Part shown: piece after piece, positions 7,019 through 13,379 of the stretch
Layout of the letters: every line of letters starts with the position of its first letter
How positions within the stretch are numbered: position 1 is the stretch's first letter
Source of the DNA: Anaerolineae bacterium
GTDB taxonomy: Bacteria; Chloroflexota; Anaerolineae; JADYZS01
NCBI GenBank assembly: GCA_020853075.1
Contig: JADYZS010000169.1
Span: 1-13,379 of the forward strand
Length of the DNA stretch: 13,379 bases
Reading direction: 5' to 3'
Notes under the pieces: generated by a model
The model's database searches: none
Told to the model about the DNA's origin: nothing
Seen by the model: the letters and a program-made list of their open reading frames with translations, nothing else
Translations under genes and position numbers: made by a program

Positions 7019-8215
7019 TTATCCCAAGTAGTCCCGCAGTTTGCGGCTGCGGCTGGGGTGGCGCAGGCGGCCCAGCGCCTGGGCCTCAATCTGGCGGATG
7101 CGCTCGCGCGTGACGCCGAACTTCCGCCCGACCTCCTCTAGCGTGTAGGAGTAGCCGTCCACCAGGCCGAAGCGCAGTTGCAGGATGCGCACCTCGCGCG
7201 GGGTGAGCGACTGAAAGATCTCGTCAATCACTTCCCGCAGCAACCGTTGCGAGGCCGCGTCGGTGGGCGACATCGCCTCTTCGTCTTCAATGAAGTCGCC
7301 CAGGTAGGAATCCTCTTCCTCGCCGACGGGCATCTCCAGGCTCAGGGGCCGCTGCGAGACGCGGATAATCTGCTCCACCTTGCGCGGCGTGACGCCGAGT
7401 TCGTCGGCGATCTCGTCGGAGGTGGGGTCGCGGCCCAATTCCTGCACCAATTGGCGCGAAGCGCGCGTCAGCCGGTTGATCTGCTCGTACATGTGCACCG
7501 GCACACGGATGGTGCGCCCCTGATCCGCGATGGCACGCGTCACCGCCTGGCGAATCCACCAGGTGGCGTAGGTGCTGAACTTGAAGCCGCGCCGGAAGTC
7601 AAACTTCTTGACCGCGCGGATCAGGCCGATGTTCCCTTCCTGGATGAGATCTAGGAAGGGAACACCGCGGCCCACGTACTTTTTAGCGACGCTGACCACC
7701 AGGCGCGAGTTCGCCTTGATGAGATGTTCCTGGGCGGCCTGCCCATCTTTGACCTGCGCCAGGAGTTGCTCCCGCTCCACAGCATCTTCTTCACCCTTAG
7801 AGAGTTGGCGACGCGCGAGACGCCCACGCTCCATCCGTTGAGCCAGTTCCACTTCCTGTTCGGCGGTGAGCAAGGGCACGCGGCCAATCTCTTTGAGATA
7901 AAGGCTGATGGAATCGTCTATCTCTATTTGGCTCAGGTCAATTTCATCGGGCGATTCTTCCTGGTTTTCTGCTCCTTCCTGCGCGGCTGCTTCTATCTCC
8001 TCCTGCTGACCAACTTCTATGCCATGCTCAAAGAAAGTGGCAAAGAGGTCTTCAAGTTGTTCCATATTGGACTCTGCCTCTGGGAAGATCTGCAGCACGT
8101 CTTCGTAAGTGACATAGCCCTGTGATTTCCCAATAGATAACAGTCTTTCTATCTCCTCTTTATGGTTCTCTTGCGGAGATACCAGCCTTCCTTCATCTAC
8201 TACCAACTGTATCAT
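7019..8215 (-). CDS. rpoD: Primary RNA polymerase sigma factor (RpoD/SigA)
   Basis: This is the housekeeping sigma factor that directs RNA polymerase to promoters. A short region 1.1 lies at about residues 15-65, followed by an acidic linker (70-98). Region 1.2 is DSISLYLKEIGRVPLL (101-116). Region 2 spans about 164-234 and includes FDLIQEGN-like FLDLIQEGNIGL (187-198) and the 2.3-2.4 helix STYATWWIRQAVTRAI (214-229). Region 3 is about 243-318, and region 4 with its HTH about 330-390 (TLEEVGRKFGVTRERIRQIE, 358-377). The non-conserved insert between 1.2 and 2 is short, as in Gram-positive SigA; 398 residues is normal. The intact region 1.1 and full region 2.4 argue for a primary rather than an alternative sigma. 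A strong terminator follows. The start is uncertain because GGGAG abuts this ATG; TTG at 8204-8206 would be better spaced. Confidence 0.97.
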   Translation of the reverse strand: MIQLVVDEGRLVSPQENHKEEIERLLSIGKSQGYVTYEDVLQIFPEAESNMEQLEDLFATFFEHGIEVGQQEEIEAAAQEGAENQEESPDEIDLSQIEIDDSISLYLKEIGRVPLLTAEQEVELAQRMERGRLARRQLSKGEEDAVEREQLLAQVKDGQAAQEHLIKANSRLVVSVAKKYVGRGVPFLDLIQEGNIGLIRAVKKFDFRRGFKFSTYATWWIRQAVTRAIADQGRTIRVPVHMYEQINRLTRASRQLVQELGRDPTSDEIADELGVTPRKVEQIIRVSQRPLSLEMPVGEEEDSYLGDFIEDEEAMSPTDAASQRLLREVIDEIFQSLTPREVRILQLRFGLVDGYSYTLEEVGRKFGVTRERIRQIEAQALGRLRHPSRSRKLRDYLG

Positions 8216-8220
8216 CTCCC
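8216..8220 (-). promoter_or_regulatory. GGGAG Shine-Dalgarno-like motif abutting the rpoD ATG
   Basis: On the - strand GGGAG ends directly at the ATG at 8215, leaving no spacer. If it is the ribosome-binding site, the start would be TTG at 8204-8206 (nine bases away), shortening the protein by three residues. Confidence 0.35.
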
Positions 8221-8361
8221 TTCGCGCCGGTCACCACCTGTACCGGCGACAATGCCTACCAAATGGCGTGCAAATGCCCCGCCAGCACGACAAGTTCGCT
8301 ATAGCGGGGTAAGTTATGTCAAAATGTACGCCTCTGGTCGTTGTAATGCCTTGTCAGAGTT

Positions 8362-8390
8362 AATGTATCATAAAATCAAGCAATCCGCAA
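8362..8390 (-). promoter_or_regulatory. Weak candidate promoter upstream of rpoD
   Basis: TTGCGG (8385-8390), 17 bases, TACATT (8362-8367) on the - strand matches the sigma-70 consensus at three and four of six bases. The 216-base spacer 8216-8431 is AT-richer than its surroundings, holds no gene, and also contains a 10-bp palindrome CGCTATAGCG (8297-8306), which could be an operator. Nothing stronger was found. Confidence 0.25.
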
Positions 8391-8431
8391 TAGGAGAGAG
8401 TGACAGAAATCACAAATTATATTGCTAATCC

Positions 8432-9088
8432 CTATGGCGACGGCGTACTCGTAGGCGTTGCTGTGGGCGAAACGACGGGGAGCGGCGTGCCGGTCGCGCC
8501 CGGCGTTGGCGTGGGAGTCGGCGTTGGCTTGGCCGGCGGGCTTTCCACCAGATTGCGCAAGTCGTCGCCCACATAAGCCGCAATCAAATAGACGGTTTCA
8601 CTCCCTTCTCGCTTGGCGTAGTAAGATGACCCGTCCGGGTTCTGATCCCCCAGATAGATCGTATGCCGCACCTGTCCCGCTCCCTCCACTATCACCGACC
8701 AGGAGGGCGAAGCCAGACCATAGGCGGCCAAATCTGTTACGCCGGTCAGGACCCGGTTTGCCGTGATGTAAGAAATGGTACTAAGGACGTTGTTCGCCCG
8801 TACCGGGTCTGCCTCCTGTGGCCCGCTAACGGTAGGTGTCATCGCTACGGTAGTGTCCATCTGCCAGGGCCCTTTCGCATCTGCGCGGCTCAGACGGGTC
8901 AAGCCGGGTAGCCCCTGGACGGTGATGGTCAGCACCTGCGCCGAATCTATGGTCAGAACCGGCTCTACCGCGGGCACGGCGGTAGCCAGATTTGGCGGCT
9001 GGCTCTGTGGCCGCCCCTCCGTGTAATAGACATAACCACCCACTATGATTAGGACGACGAGGAGAATAGAAGTGTTCCGAAGTTTCAT
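8432..9088 (-). CDS. DUF4340 membrane-anchored extracytoplasmic protein with PT-rich tail
   Basis: This 218-residue protein has an N-terminal membrane anchor at about residues 7-23 followed by an extracytoplasmic DUF4340 domain. The family look is clear in LAAYGLASPSWSVIV (120-134), the IYLGDQNPDGSSYYAK stretch (144-159) and ETVYLIAAYVGDDLRNLVE (164-182). DUF4340 proteins regularly sit beside Gld-type ABC genes and their function is unknown. Many relatives carry a longer or repeated domain; this one stops at about 183 and ends in 35 residues of Pro/Thr/Ser repeats (PTPTPTPTP). The ATG at 9088 is preferred because it begins the typical MKLRN and leaves two bases after the upstream stop; a GTG at 9109 would add seven residues and overlap it. 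It is last in the four-gene operon. Confidence 0.8.
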   Translation of the reverse strand: MKLRNTSILLVVLIIVGGYVYYTEGRPQSQPPNLATAVPAVEPVLTIDSAQVLTITVQGLPGLTRLSRADAKGPWQMDTTVAMTPTVSGPQEADPVRANNVLSTISYITANRVLTGVTDLAAYGLASPSWSVIVEGAGQVRHTIYLGDQNPDGSSYYAKREGSETVYLIAAYVGDDLRNLVESPPAKPTPTPTPTPGATGTPLPVVSPTATPTSTPSP

Positions 9089-9090
9089 GG

Positions 9091-10632
9091 CTATCGCCGG
9101 TTCCACCACACGATGCAGCCCGCCAACAGGACGGCTAACGGCAGGATGATGACGGTGGAGTAGAAGAGGAGGCTCTTATCGCTGTCCGTCAACGGGCGGA
9201 TGGTACGCTGTTCCGGCGATTTCGGGCCGATGGCGATGAGCGACTCTTCCTCGGCCAGCCAGTTGATGGCATTGCGGAAGAGATCGGGGTTGCCGACTGT
9301 GCCGCGCACGGACAGAGCATTATCGCTGGCAAAATCTGAATCACCGAAGGCGACGAGACGGCCCGACTTCTCTTCCGTCTTCTCCACGGCGACGGCCAGG
9401 ACGAGCGGCCCTTTGCTGTCCTTCGCCGGATCCAGGCTGGCTTGTGGATTCTGTAAGTCCGTTTCGCCCCACGCGTTCGCGCTCGTCTGGATGAGGGTCG
9501 TGACGGTGGTATCGGTGAGGGAAAGGGTCGCGCTGATGGAACGGGCCAGGGGAAAGAAGGTGCTTAAGCCACCCAGGTCTTTGGTAATGGTGTGGAAGTT
9601 GTAGCGCGAGACCAAGGGCGTGGCGACATCCCCATAGAAAGAAGAGGCGGGATCAATGATCGCGTCGTTGCGCAGGGTTACTCCCCAACGGGCCAGCACG
9701 TCGTCCAGGCCCGTGTCCACGGTGGGATCGGCCAGCACCATCACCTTCCCGCCCTCATCCAGATATTTACCCAGACGATCAGCCTCTTGGGGTGCAAAGG
9801 GGCCGGTCGGCCCGGCGACGACGATAGCGGCCACGTCGGAGGGGAGGGTATCGGTAACCGTGGCGAGGTTCAGAGTTTTGACTAGGTAATTGTCTCGCTC
9901 CAAGATGGTCTTGATCTGCGAGTAGTTATCTGGGTCGGAGTTCTCCGGGTCCCGCTCGCCGTGGCCTGTGGTGAAGTAAATCGTCTTCTGCACGTCGCGC
10001 GAGACTTTGAGGATGTTGCTGGTGATGTCTTGCTCGTCAATGGCAAAACTTTCCTGCTTCTTGTCACCCCGCTGGAAGACGAGGACGCCGCTGGAGGAGA
10101 TGCCCAGTTGCCGTGCCAATCCGGGTTTCTGGTCAGGGTCCACGAACTCTACTTGCAAGAGATTCGTGTGGTAGCGGTATTCCTGGAGCAGATCCTCAAC
10201 CTGTTGCCGTTGGCTGCCCTGCTCAGGAACGTAGAAGCCGGTGATCTTGATCGGTTCCGTCAGGCCCTTGAGCACGGCGATGGTCTGGGGCGATAGAGAG
10301 AACTGCTTATTCTGGGTCAGGTCCCAGCGTTTGTGGTTGTTGTTGCTCCACACATTGACGAAGAAGAGAATGCCCAGGAGAGCCAGGGTCATGACCAGGG
10401 CATTGCTGCCGTAGCGGGTTTGCCGCCGGACAAAGACGGCGCGCACCGTCTCCGGGCTCAGATAGACGAAGAGAACGACTAACACCACGCCCAGGACGAG
10501 GAGAAATTGGGGCAGCCATTTCGGTTGGCTTCCCAACTGCCAGGCCAGGAAACTAAGGATGAGCACCGTGATGCCGATCCAGCCGATACCGGAGGCCGAG
10601 GCTTTGAGTTGTTCTCGCCAGTTGTTTTGCAT
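9091..10632 (-). CDS. GldG-like ABC transporter auxiliary protein (DUF7088 / ABC_transp_aux domains)
   Basis: This 513-residue protein resembles GldG, the auxiliary subunit of a Gld-type ABC system. Membrane segments lie at about 15-33, 40-58, 76-94 and 487-509. The hallmark after the third is RWDLTQNKQFSLSPQT (102-117). The long region 120-480 is extracytoplasmic and contains an alpha/beta domain (IYFTTGHGERDPEN, 218-231; VAAIVVAGPTGPF, 267-279; KVMVLADPTVDTGLDD, 296-311) and VAFGDSDFASDNAL (427-440). In Bacteroidota GldG is needed for gliding; elsewhere its cargo is not known. GGAGGT lies nine bases before the ATG, which is one base after the permease stop, and DUF4340 follows after two bases, so this is the middle of a tight operon. 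The function here is by analogy only. Confidence 0.88.
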   Translation of the reverse strand: MQNNWREQLKASASGIGWIGITVLILSFLAWQLGSQPKWLPQFLLVLGVVLVVLFVYLSPETVRAVFVRRQTRYGSNALVMTLALLGILFFVNVWSNNNHKRWDLTQNKQFSLSPQTIAVLKGLTEPIKITGFYVPEQGSQRQQVEDLLQEYRYHTNLLQVEFVDPDQKPGLARQLGISSSGVLVFQRGDKKQESFAIDEQDITSNILKVSRDVQKTIYFTTGHGERDPENSDPDNYSQIKTILERDNYLVKTLNLATVTDTLPSDVAAIVVAGPTGPFAPQEADRLGKYLDEGGKVMVLADPTVDTGLDDVLARWGVTLRNDAIIDPASSFYGDVATPLVSRYNFHTITKDLGGLSTFFPLARSISATLSLTDTTVTTLIQTSANAWGETDLQNPQASLDPAKDSKGPLVLAVAVEKTEEKSGRLVAFGDSDFASDNALSVRGTVGNPDLFRNAINWLAEEESLIAIGPKSPEQRTIRPLTDSDKSLLFYSTVIILPLAVLLAGCIVWWNRR

Positions 10633-10633
10633 C

Positions 10634-11344
10634 TCAGCGCCACCTCCGGCTTTCCAGGACGCGGGTTGCCAGGAAAAGAGCCGCGACCGTCACGCTCAGA
10701 TAATAGACGATATTCTTCGTATCCACGATGCCGCGCGCCAGGTCAGAGAAGTGCGTGCCTAAGGCCAGGTACTGGAAGAAACCGCTGAGAGCCGGCCCGG
10801 CGAAGTCGCCGGCCGCGCCAATGAGCCAGAGAAGAAGTGTCAGACCGACGCCCAGCACCGCAGCCACGATCTGGTTCTGGGTCATGGCCGAAGTGAGGGT
10901 CCCCAGGGCTAGAAGCGTGCCGCCCAAGAGGATGATGCCCAGGTACCCTGTGACGATAGGAATGATGTCAGGGTCACCGTAGCGATTCAAAAGGATGGGA
11001 TAGACCGCCGTGGGGATCAGCATGATGAGCCAGAAGACGAAGGCGGCGGTCCACTTGCCCAACACGACCTCCCAATCGCGCACGGGCGCGGTCAGGAGGA
11101 GTTCAATCGTGCCGCTGCGCTGCTCTTCGGCCAGAAGGCGCATGGAAAGGACCGGCGCGACGAAGATCAAGATGGTCGTCAGGTTGCTGAAGAGGTAACG
11201 CAGCGTCGCCTCGCGGCTGTAAAACAGGATCAGGGTGAAGAAATAGCCCGCGATGATGAGGAAGCCCGCGATCACGACGTAGGCCACGGGCGAGATAAAA
11301 TAGGCGCTTAATTCGCGCCGGGCGATAGTCAGGGTGTTGCGCAT
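10634..11344 (-). CDS. ABC-2 type permease (GldF-like)
   Basis: This 236-residue integral membrane subunit is an ABC-2 permease. Six hydrophobic helices lie at about 19-41, 52-71, 97-118, 129-151, 158-176 and 210-228. Between the second and third is the ABC-2 hallmark LLAEEQRSGTIELLLTAPV (70-88), which couples to the ATPase. The N-terminus RRELSAYFISPVAYVV (9-24) is typical of GldF-like permeases. Length is normal for a half-transporter, so a dimer is expected. It starts 12 bases after the ATPase stop with only a weak AGAG as ribosome-binding site, so it may depend on translation of the ATPase gene. It precedes the GldG-like gene by one base. Whether it exports a substrate or moves the auxiliary subunits mechanically cannot be told. 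Confidence 0.9.
   Translation of the reverse strand: MRNTLTIARRELSAYFISPVAYVVIAGFLIIAGYFFTLILFYSREATLRYLFSNLTTILIFVAPVLSMRLLAEEQRSGTIELLLTAPVRDWEVVLGKWTAAFVFWLIMLIPTAVYPILLNRYGDPDIIPIVTGYLGIILLGGTLLALGTLTSAMTQNQIVAAVLGVGLTLLLWLIGAAGDFAGPALSGFFQYLALGTHFSDLARGIVDTKNIVYYLSVTVAALFLATRVLESRRWR
10642..10647 (-). promoter_or_regulatory. Ribosome-binding site GGAGGT of the GldG-like gene
   Basis: GGAGGT lies within the end of the permease gene, nine bases before the ATG at 10632, and supports that start. It is the strongest Shine-Dalgarno sequence in this operon. Confidence 0.7.
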
Positions 11345-11356
11345 AGGTTCTCTCTA

Positions 11357-12268
11357 CTACTCCGTCGTCAGTTTCAGGAATATCTCTTCCAGACTCATGC
11401 CCACAGGGCGCAATTCCAGCAGAGGCCAGCCACGGGTTACCACCGCGCGGGCGAGGTCTGCGCGCCGGTCAGTGCCCAAAGCGCAGACTATCTCGTAGGC
11501 CCCGTCACCTTTCGGCTCAATCTCGGTGACGCCCGCGATATCGCTCAAAGCCTCTACCAGCCCATCGTGCTGGCCGCCTACCTGCAGGTAGATGCGCTCG
11601 CCGCCCTTGAGGCGTTCCTTCAGGCGTTCGGGGGTGTCTTCGGCGACAATCTGGCCCTCGTTGATGATGAGAACCCGGTTGCACACCTGGGACACTTCCG
11701 GCAGGATGTGGGTACTGAGAATGATGGTGTGCTCGCCGCCCAATTCCCGGATGAGGTCGCGTACCTCTATGATCTGCCGGGGGTCCAGGCCAATGGTCGG
11801 CTCGTCAAGAACGAGAACGCCGGGTTTGTGGAGGATGGCCTGCGCCAGGCCCACCCGCTGCCGGAAGCCTTTGGAGAGCTTGCCGATCTGGGTGTCGGCC
11901 CGATCTTCCAGATGTAACCGCTCCATGACCTCGGCCAGGCGTTCGCGCCGGTCAGGGATGTGGCGAAGCCTCCCGACGAAATCCAGATAGCCCGCGACGC
12001 TCATCTCCGGGTAGAGGGGAACCGTCTCCGGCAGGTAGCCGATGTTGCGCCGCGCCTCAATGGAGTCGGTGAAGACATCGTGGCCGGCGATGCGCACGCT
12101 GCCGGCGCTGGGGGGCATGTAGCCGGTAATGATCCGCATCGTCGTCGTCTTGCCGGCACCGTTAGGCCCCAGGAAACCCAGGATTTCACCTGCCTGCACC
12201 TCAAAGGTCACGTCCTGGATCGCGACCAGGTCGCCGTAGGTTTTGGTGAGCCCTTGCGCTTGTATCAT
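11357..12268 (-). CDS. ABC transporter ATP-binding protein (GldA-like)
   Basis: This 303-residue cytoplasmic ATPase powers the transporter formed with the next gene. Walker A is GPNGAGKT (34-41), the signature LSKGFRQR (131-138), Walker B VLVLDEPT (151-158, Glu156 catalytic), the D-loop GLDP (160-163) and the H-loop His187 in LSTHIL. The Q-loop reads IGYLPE, with Glu in place of Gln as is common in GldA-like proteins. Residues 220-303 form the C-terminal extension usual in this family, ending SLEEIFLKLT. The ATG at 12268 begins the expected MIQAQGLTKTYG; a GTG at 12298 would add ten poorly conserved residues. The gene heads the four-gene operon. The spacer upstream has only weak promoter elements. 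Confidence 0.93.
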   Translation of the reverse strand: MIQAQGLTKTYGDLVAIQDVTFEVQAGEILGFLGPNGAGKTTTMRIITGYMPPSAGSVRIAGHDVFTDSIEARRNIGYLPETVPLYPEMSVAGYLDFVGRLRHIPDRRERLAEVMERLHLEDRADTQIGKLSKGFRQRVGLAQAILHKPGVLVLDEPTIGLDPRQIIEVRDLIRELGGEHTIILSTHILPEVSQVCNRVLIINEGQIVAEDTPERLKERLKGGERIYLQVGGQHDGLVEALSDIAGVTEIEPKGDGAYEIVCALGTDRRADLARAVVTRGWPLLELRPVGMSLEEIFLKLTTE

Positions 12269-12347
12269 GGCTTGTCCGCTTCCGGCATCTCCTTGCACTC
12301 TGGTAAGATCAAGAGCATATCTGTTTTGCTACGAAGTCGCTTATGAA

Positions 12348-12368
12348 GTAAATCGTAAAACGTAAATC
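12348..12368. repeat. Three 7-bp tandem repeats in the ABC-operon upstream region
   Basis: GTAAATC (12348-12354), GTAAAAC (12355-12361) and GTAAATC (12362-12368) stand head to tail, the middle copy differing at two bases. They lie in the 156-base AT-rich spacer (12269-12424), about 80 bases before the ATPase start. A -10-like TATAAA occurs nearby on the - strand but has no matching -35. This may be a regulator site or chance in AT-rich DNA. Confidence 0.35.
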
Positions 12369-12424
12369 TTTATAACAGATTGAGATTAAATGCGCATTAA
12401 AAGACTGCGAGCCTGAGATGAATG

Positions 12425-13351
12425 TCAAATCGGCTGGGCCGGTGTCTTGAAGTCGTAGATGCCGTCGTCCAGCGGCCAGCGTCGCCCGCAGCCCTGGCAG
12501 GTGAGACCGTCCGGATCGGGGGCGAGGGCCTGGCTATGGCAGATGGGGCAGCGAAAGAGGCTGGCGATCTCACGGGCTTCCTTGGCCGGGGCGCGGGCCC
12601 GGAGGAAGACGCTGGGCGTGAGTTTGAGCCAACGACCCAGCGGCTGCAAGAGCCGGTCAAGCGCAGCCAGGCGGTCCGCACCTACGGCCCGCTTGAGGGC
12701 GGGGCTGCGAAACCAGGAGACGGCGCGTTCTTCCTCAATGGTCAATCCGGCCGCCTGCAGCCGCGCGGCCATCCACGCGGGATGGAAGTTGAAATTGAGA
12801 GGGACAAACTCGTAGGGTTGCTGGTTGAAAGGGCTCCACGCCTGGCTCCGCAGGAGATAACGACCGATGGCCTTGAGATGGCGTTTGCTGGCGAACTCCA
12901 TGACCAGCGCGCCGCGGCTTCTGAGGACACGGGTCAGTTCCGCCAGGGCACGGGGCACATCCTGGACGTGGTGAATAACCCGCACGAGGGCGAGGGTTTC
13001 TACCGCCTGGTCGGCCAGAGGAAGATCGTAAATGTTGCCCGCAACGTAGAGGTAGCGAGGATCGCGCCCCAGCCGGGCCTGGGCTTCCCGCAAGATGGAT
13101 TTGGAATAATCCAGGAGAATGACTTCCTGGTGGTCTTTATACAGGTCGGCCAGGCGACCGAACCCGGCGCCGATCTCCACGAGGCGTTGGCCGCCGGTCG
13201 GGAGGAGGGATCGTAAGGCAATGCGCTCAACCAGGTCTTCGTATTCTCGCTGGTCGCCGCCCCAGAATTCGGTGCGGTAACTGGAACCTTCGTAGTCGCA
13301 AATGGGGAGCTGGGTCTCAGGAGGTGCAATCAAGTGTTTCATGTGAAACAT
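12425..13351 (-). CDS. Class I SAM-dependent methyltransferase with fused Trm112-like zinc ribbon
   Basis: This 308-residue protein has a class I (Methyltransf_11 type) domain. Motif I is VEIGAGFGRL (58-67), the SAM-ribose acidic position is in LLDYS (79-83), and VIHHVQDVPRAL (125-136) matches the motif IV region. The C-terminus holds CPIC (268-271) and CQGCGRRWP (285-293) followed by DGIY. These four cysteines form a Trm112/UPF0434-like zinc ribbon, normally a separate partner that stabilises methyltransferases. No membrane segment is seen. The substrate is unknown; small molecule, quinone, glycan or RNA are all possible. The start is unsure: TTG 13354, ATG 13351 and ATG 13342 are in frame and none has a clear ribosome-binding site. 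It precedes the ABC operon by 156 bases and need not be part of it. Confidence 0.85.
   Translation of the reverse strand: MFHMKHLIAPPETQLPICDYEGSSYRTEFWGGDQREYEDLVERIALRSLLPTGGQRLVEIGAGFGRLADLYKDHQEVILLDYSKSILREAQARLGRDPRYLYVAGNIYDLPLADQAVETLALVRVIHHVQDVPRALAELTRVLRSRGALVMEFASKRHLKAIGRYLLRSQAWSPFNQQPYEFVPLNFNFHPAWMAARLQAAGLTIEEERAVSWFRSPALKRAVGADRLAALDRLLQPLGRWLKLTPSVFLRARAPAKEAREIASLFRCPICHSQALAPDPDGLTCQGCGRRWPLDDGIYDFKTPAQPI
13335..13350. promoter_or_regulatory. parS-like ParB binding site
   Basis: TGTTTCATGTGAAACA differs by one base (centre, C to T) from the bacterial parS consensus TGTTTCACGTGAAACA. The 16-mer overlaps the first codons of the methyltransferase. The match to a site known across many phyla is seen directly; ParB binding here is inference. 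Confidence 0.55.
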
Positions 13352-13368
13352 CAAGGCCGTGACTTTAC

Positions 13369-13374
13369 ATAATA
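13369..13374 (-). promoter_or_regulatory. Candidate -10 element of the methyltransferase gene
   Basis: TATTAT on the - strand matches the -10 consensus at five of six bases. The -35 would lie beyond the window edge. Initiation near 13362 would leave a leader of only about ten bases to the ATG at 13351, in keeping with the missing Shine-Dalgarno, and would put the parS-like site just after the transcription start. Confidence 0.35.
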
Positions 13375-13379
13375 CGAGC

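Noticed and set aside
8294..8322. Perfect -35 TTGACA (8317-8322, - strand) followed by TATAGC upstream of rpoD
   Set aside because: The spacing is only 13 bases, too short for a sigma-70 promoter, and no -10 lies at 16-18 bases.
8416..8421. Perfect TATAAT on the - strand between the DUF4340 gene and rpoD
   Set aside because: The -35 position falls in the end of the DUF4340 gene and shows no TTGACA-like sequence; kept only as an unsupported -10.
9430..9440. TGTGGATTC resembling a DnaA box, looked for because of the parS-like site
   Set aside because: It has two mismatches, lies inside a coding region, and no cluster of DnaA boxes was found anywhere in the window.

Overview
The window looks like a chromosomal segment of a GC-rich member of the Chloroflexota (Anaerolineae/Caldilineae-like). 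This is an inference from three things: a secreted protein ending in a Pro/Thr linker plus the tail YLPLVLRRR, an architecture I associate with that phylum; a Gld-type ABC operon with a DUF4340 lipoprotein-like partner; and a primary sigma factor of about 400 residues. No rRNA, tRNA, CRISPR array, transposase or integrase was seen.

Layout. The first ~5.7 kb is read on the + strand. It holds the 3' part of an unrecognised gene of lower GC (possibly the C-terminus of a TPR protein), a dienelactone-hydrolase/phospholipase-like alpha/beta hydrolase translationally coupled to it (4-base overlap), a GHMP-superfamily sugar kinase, a 240-base spacer with a cloverleaf-like palindromic repeat, and a 1102-residue exported protein (signal peptide, right-handed beta-helix, complete seven-bladed FG-GAP propeller, PT-rich linker, YLPLVL tail). 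A second palindromic repeat lies in the spacer where this gene meets a convergent gene.

From 5.8 kb to the end everything is read on the - strand, in three blocks. (1) A DUF1232 membrane protein and a MerR-type HTH/coiled-coil protein share a 4-base overlap and a well-formed promoter. (2) The primary sigma factor rpoD is followed by a textbook rho-independent terminator. (3) A tight four-gene operon encodes an ABC ATPase, an ABC-2 permease, a GldG-like auxiliary membrane protein and a DUF4340 membrane-anchored protein. These four probably form one envelope complex, the ATPase and permease driving it and the last two exposing large extracytoplasmic domains. Upstream of this operon is a class I methyltransferase with a fused C-terminal Trm112-like zinc ribbon.

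The most notable signals are a 16-bp parS-like ParB site (one base from the consensus) sitting on the methyltransferase start codon; the complete helix-propeller-tail surface protein; and a RacA-like MerR/coiled-coil protein with an amphipathic Lys/Trp-rich end. The parS-like site and the RacA-like protein lie about 7 kb apart and both hint at chromosome organisation, but a link between them is only speculation.
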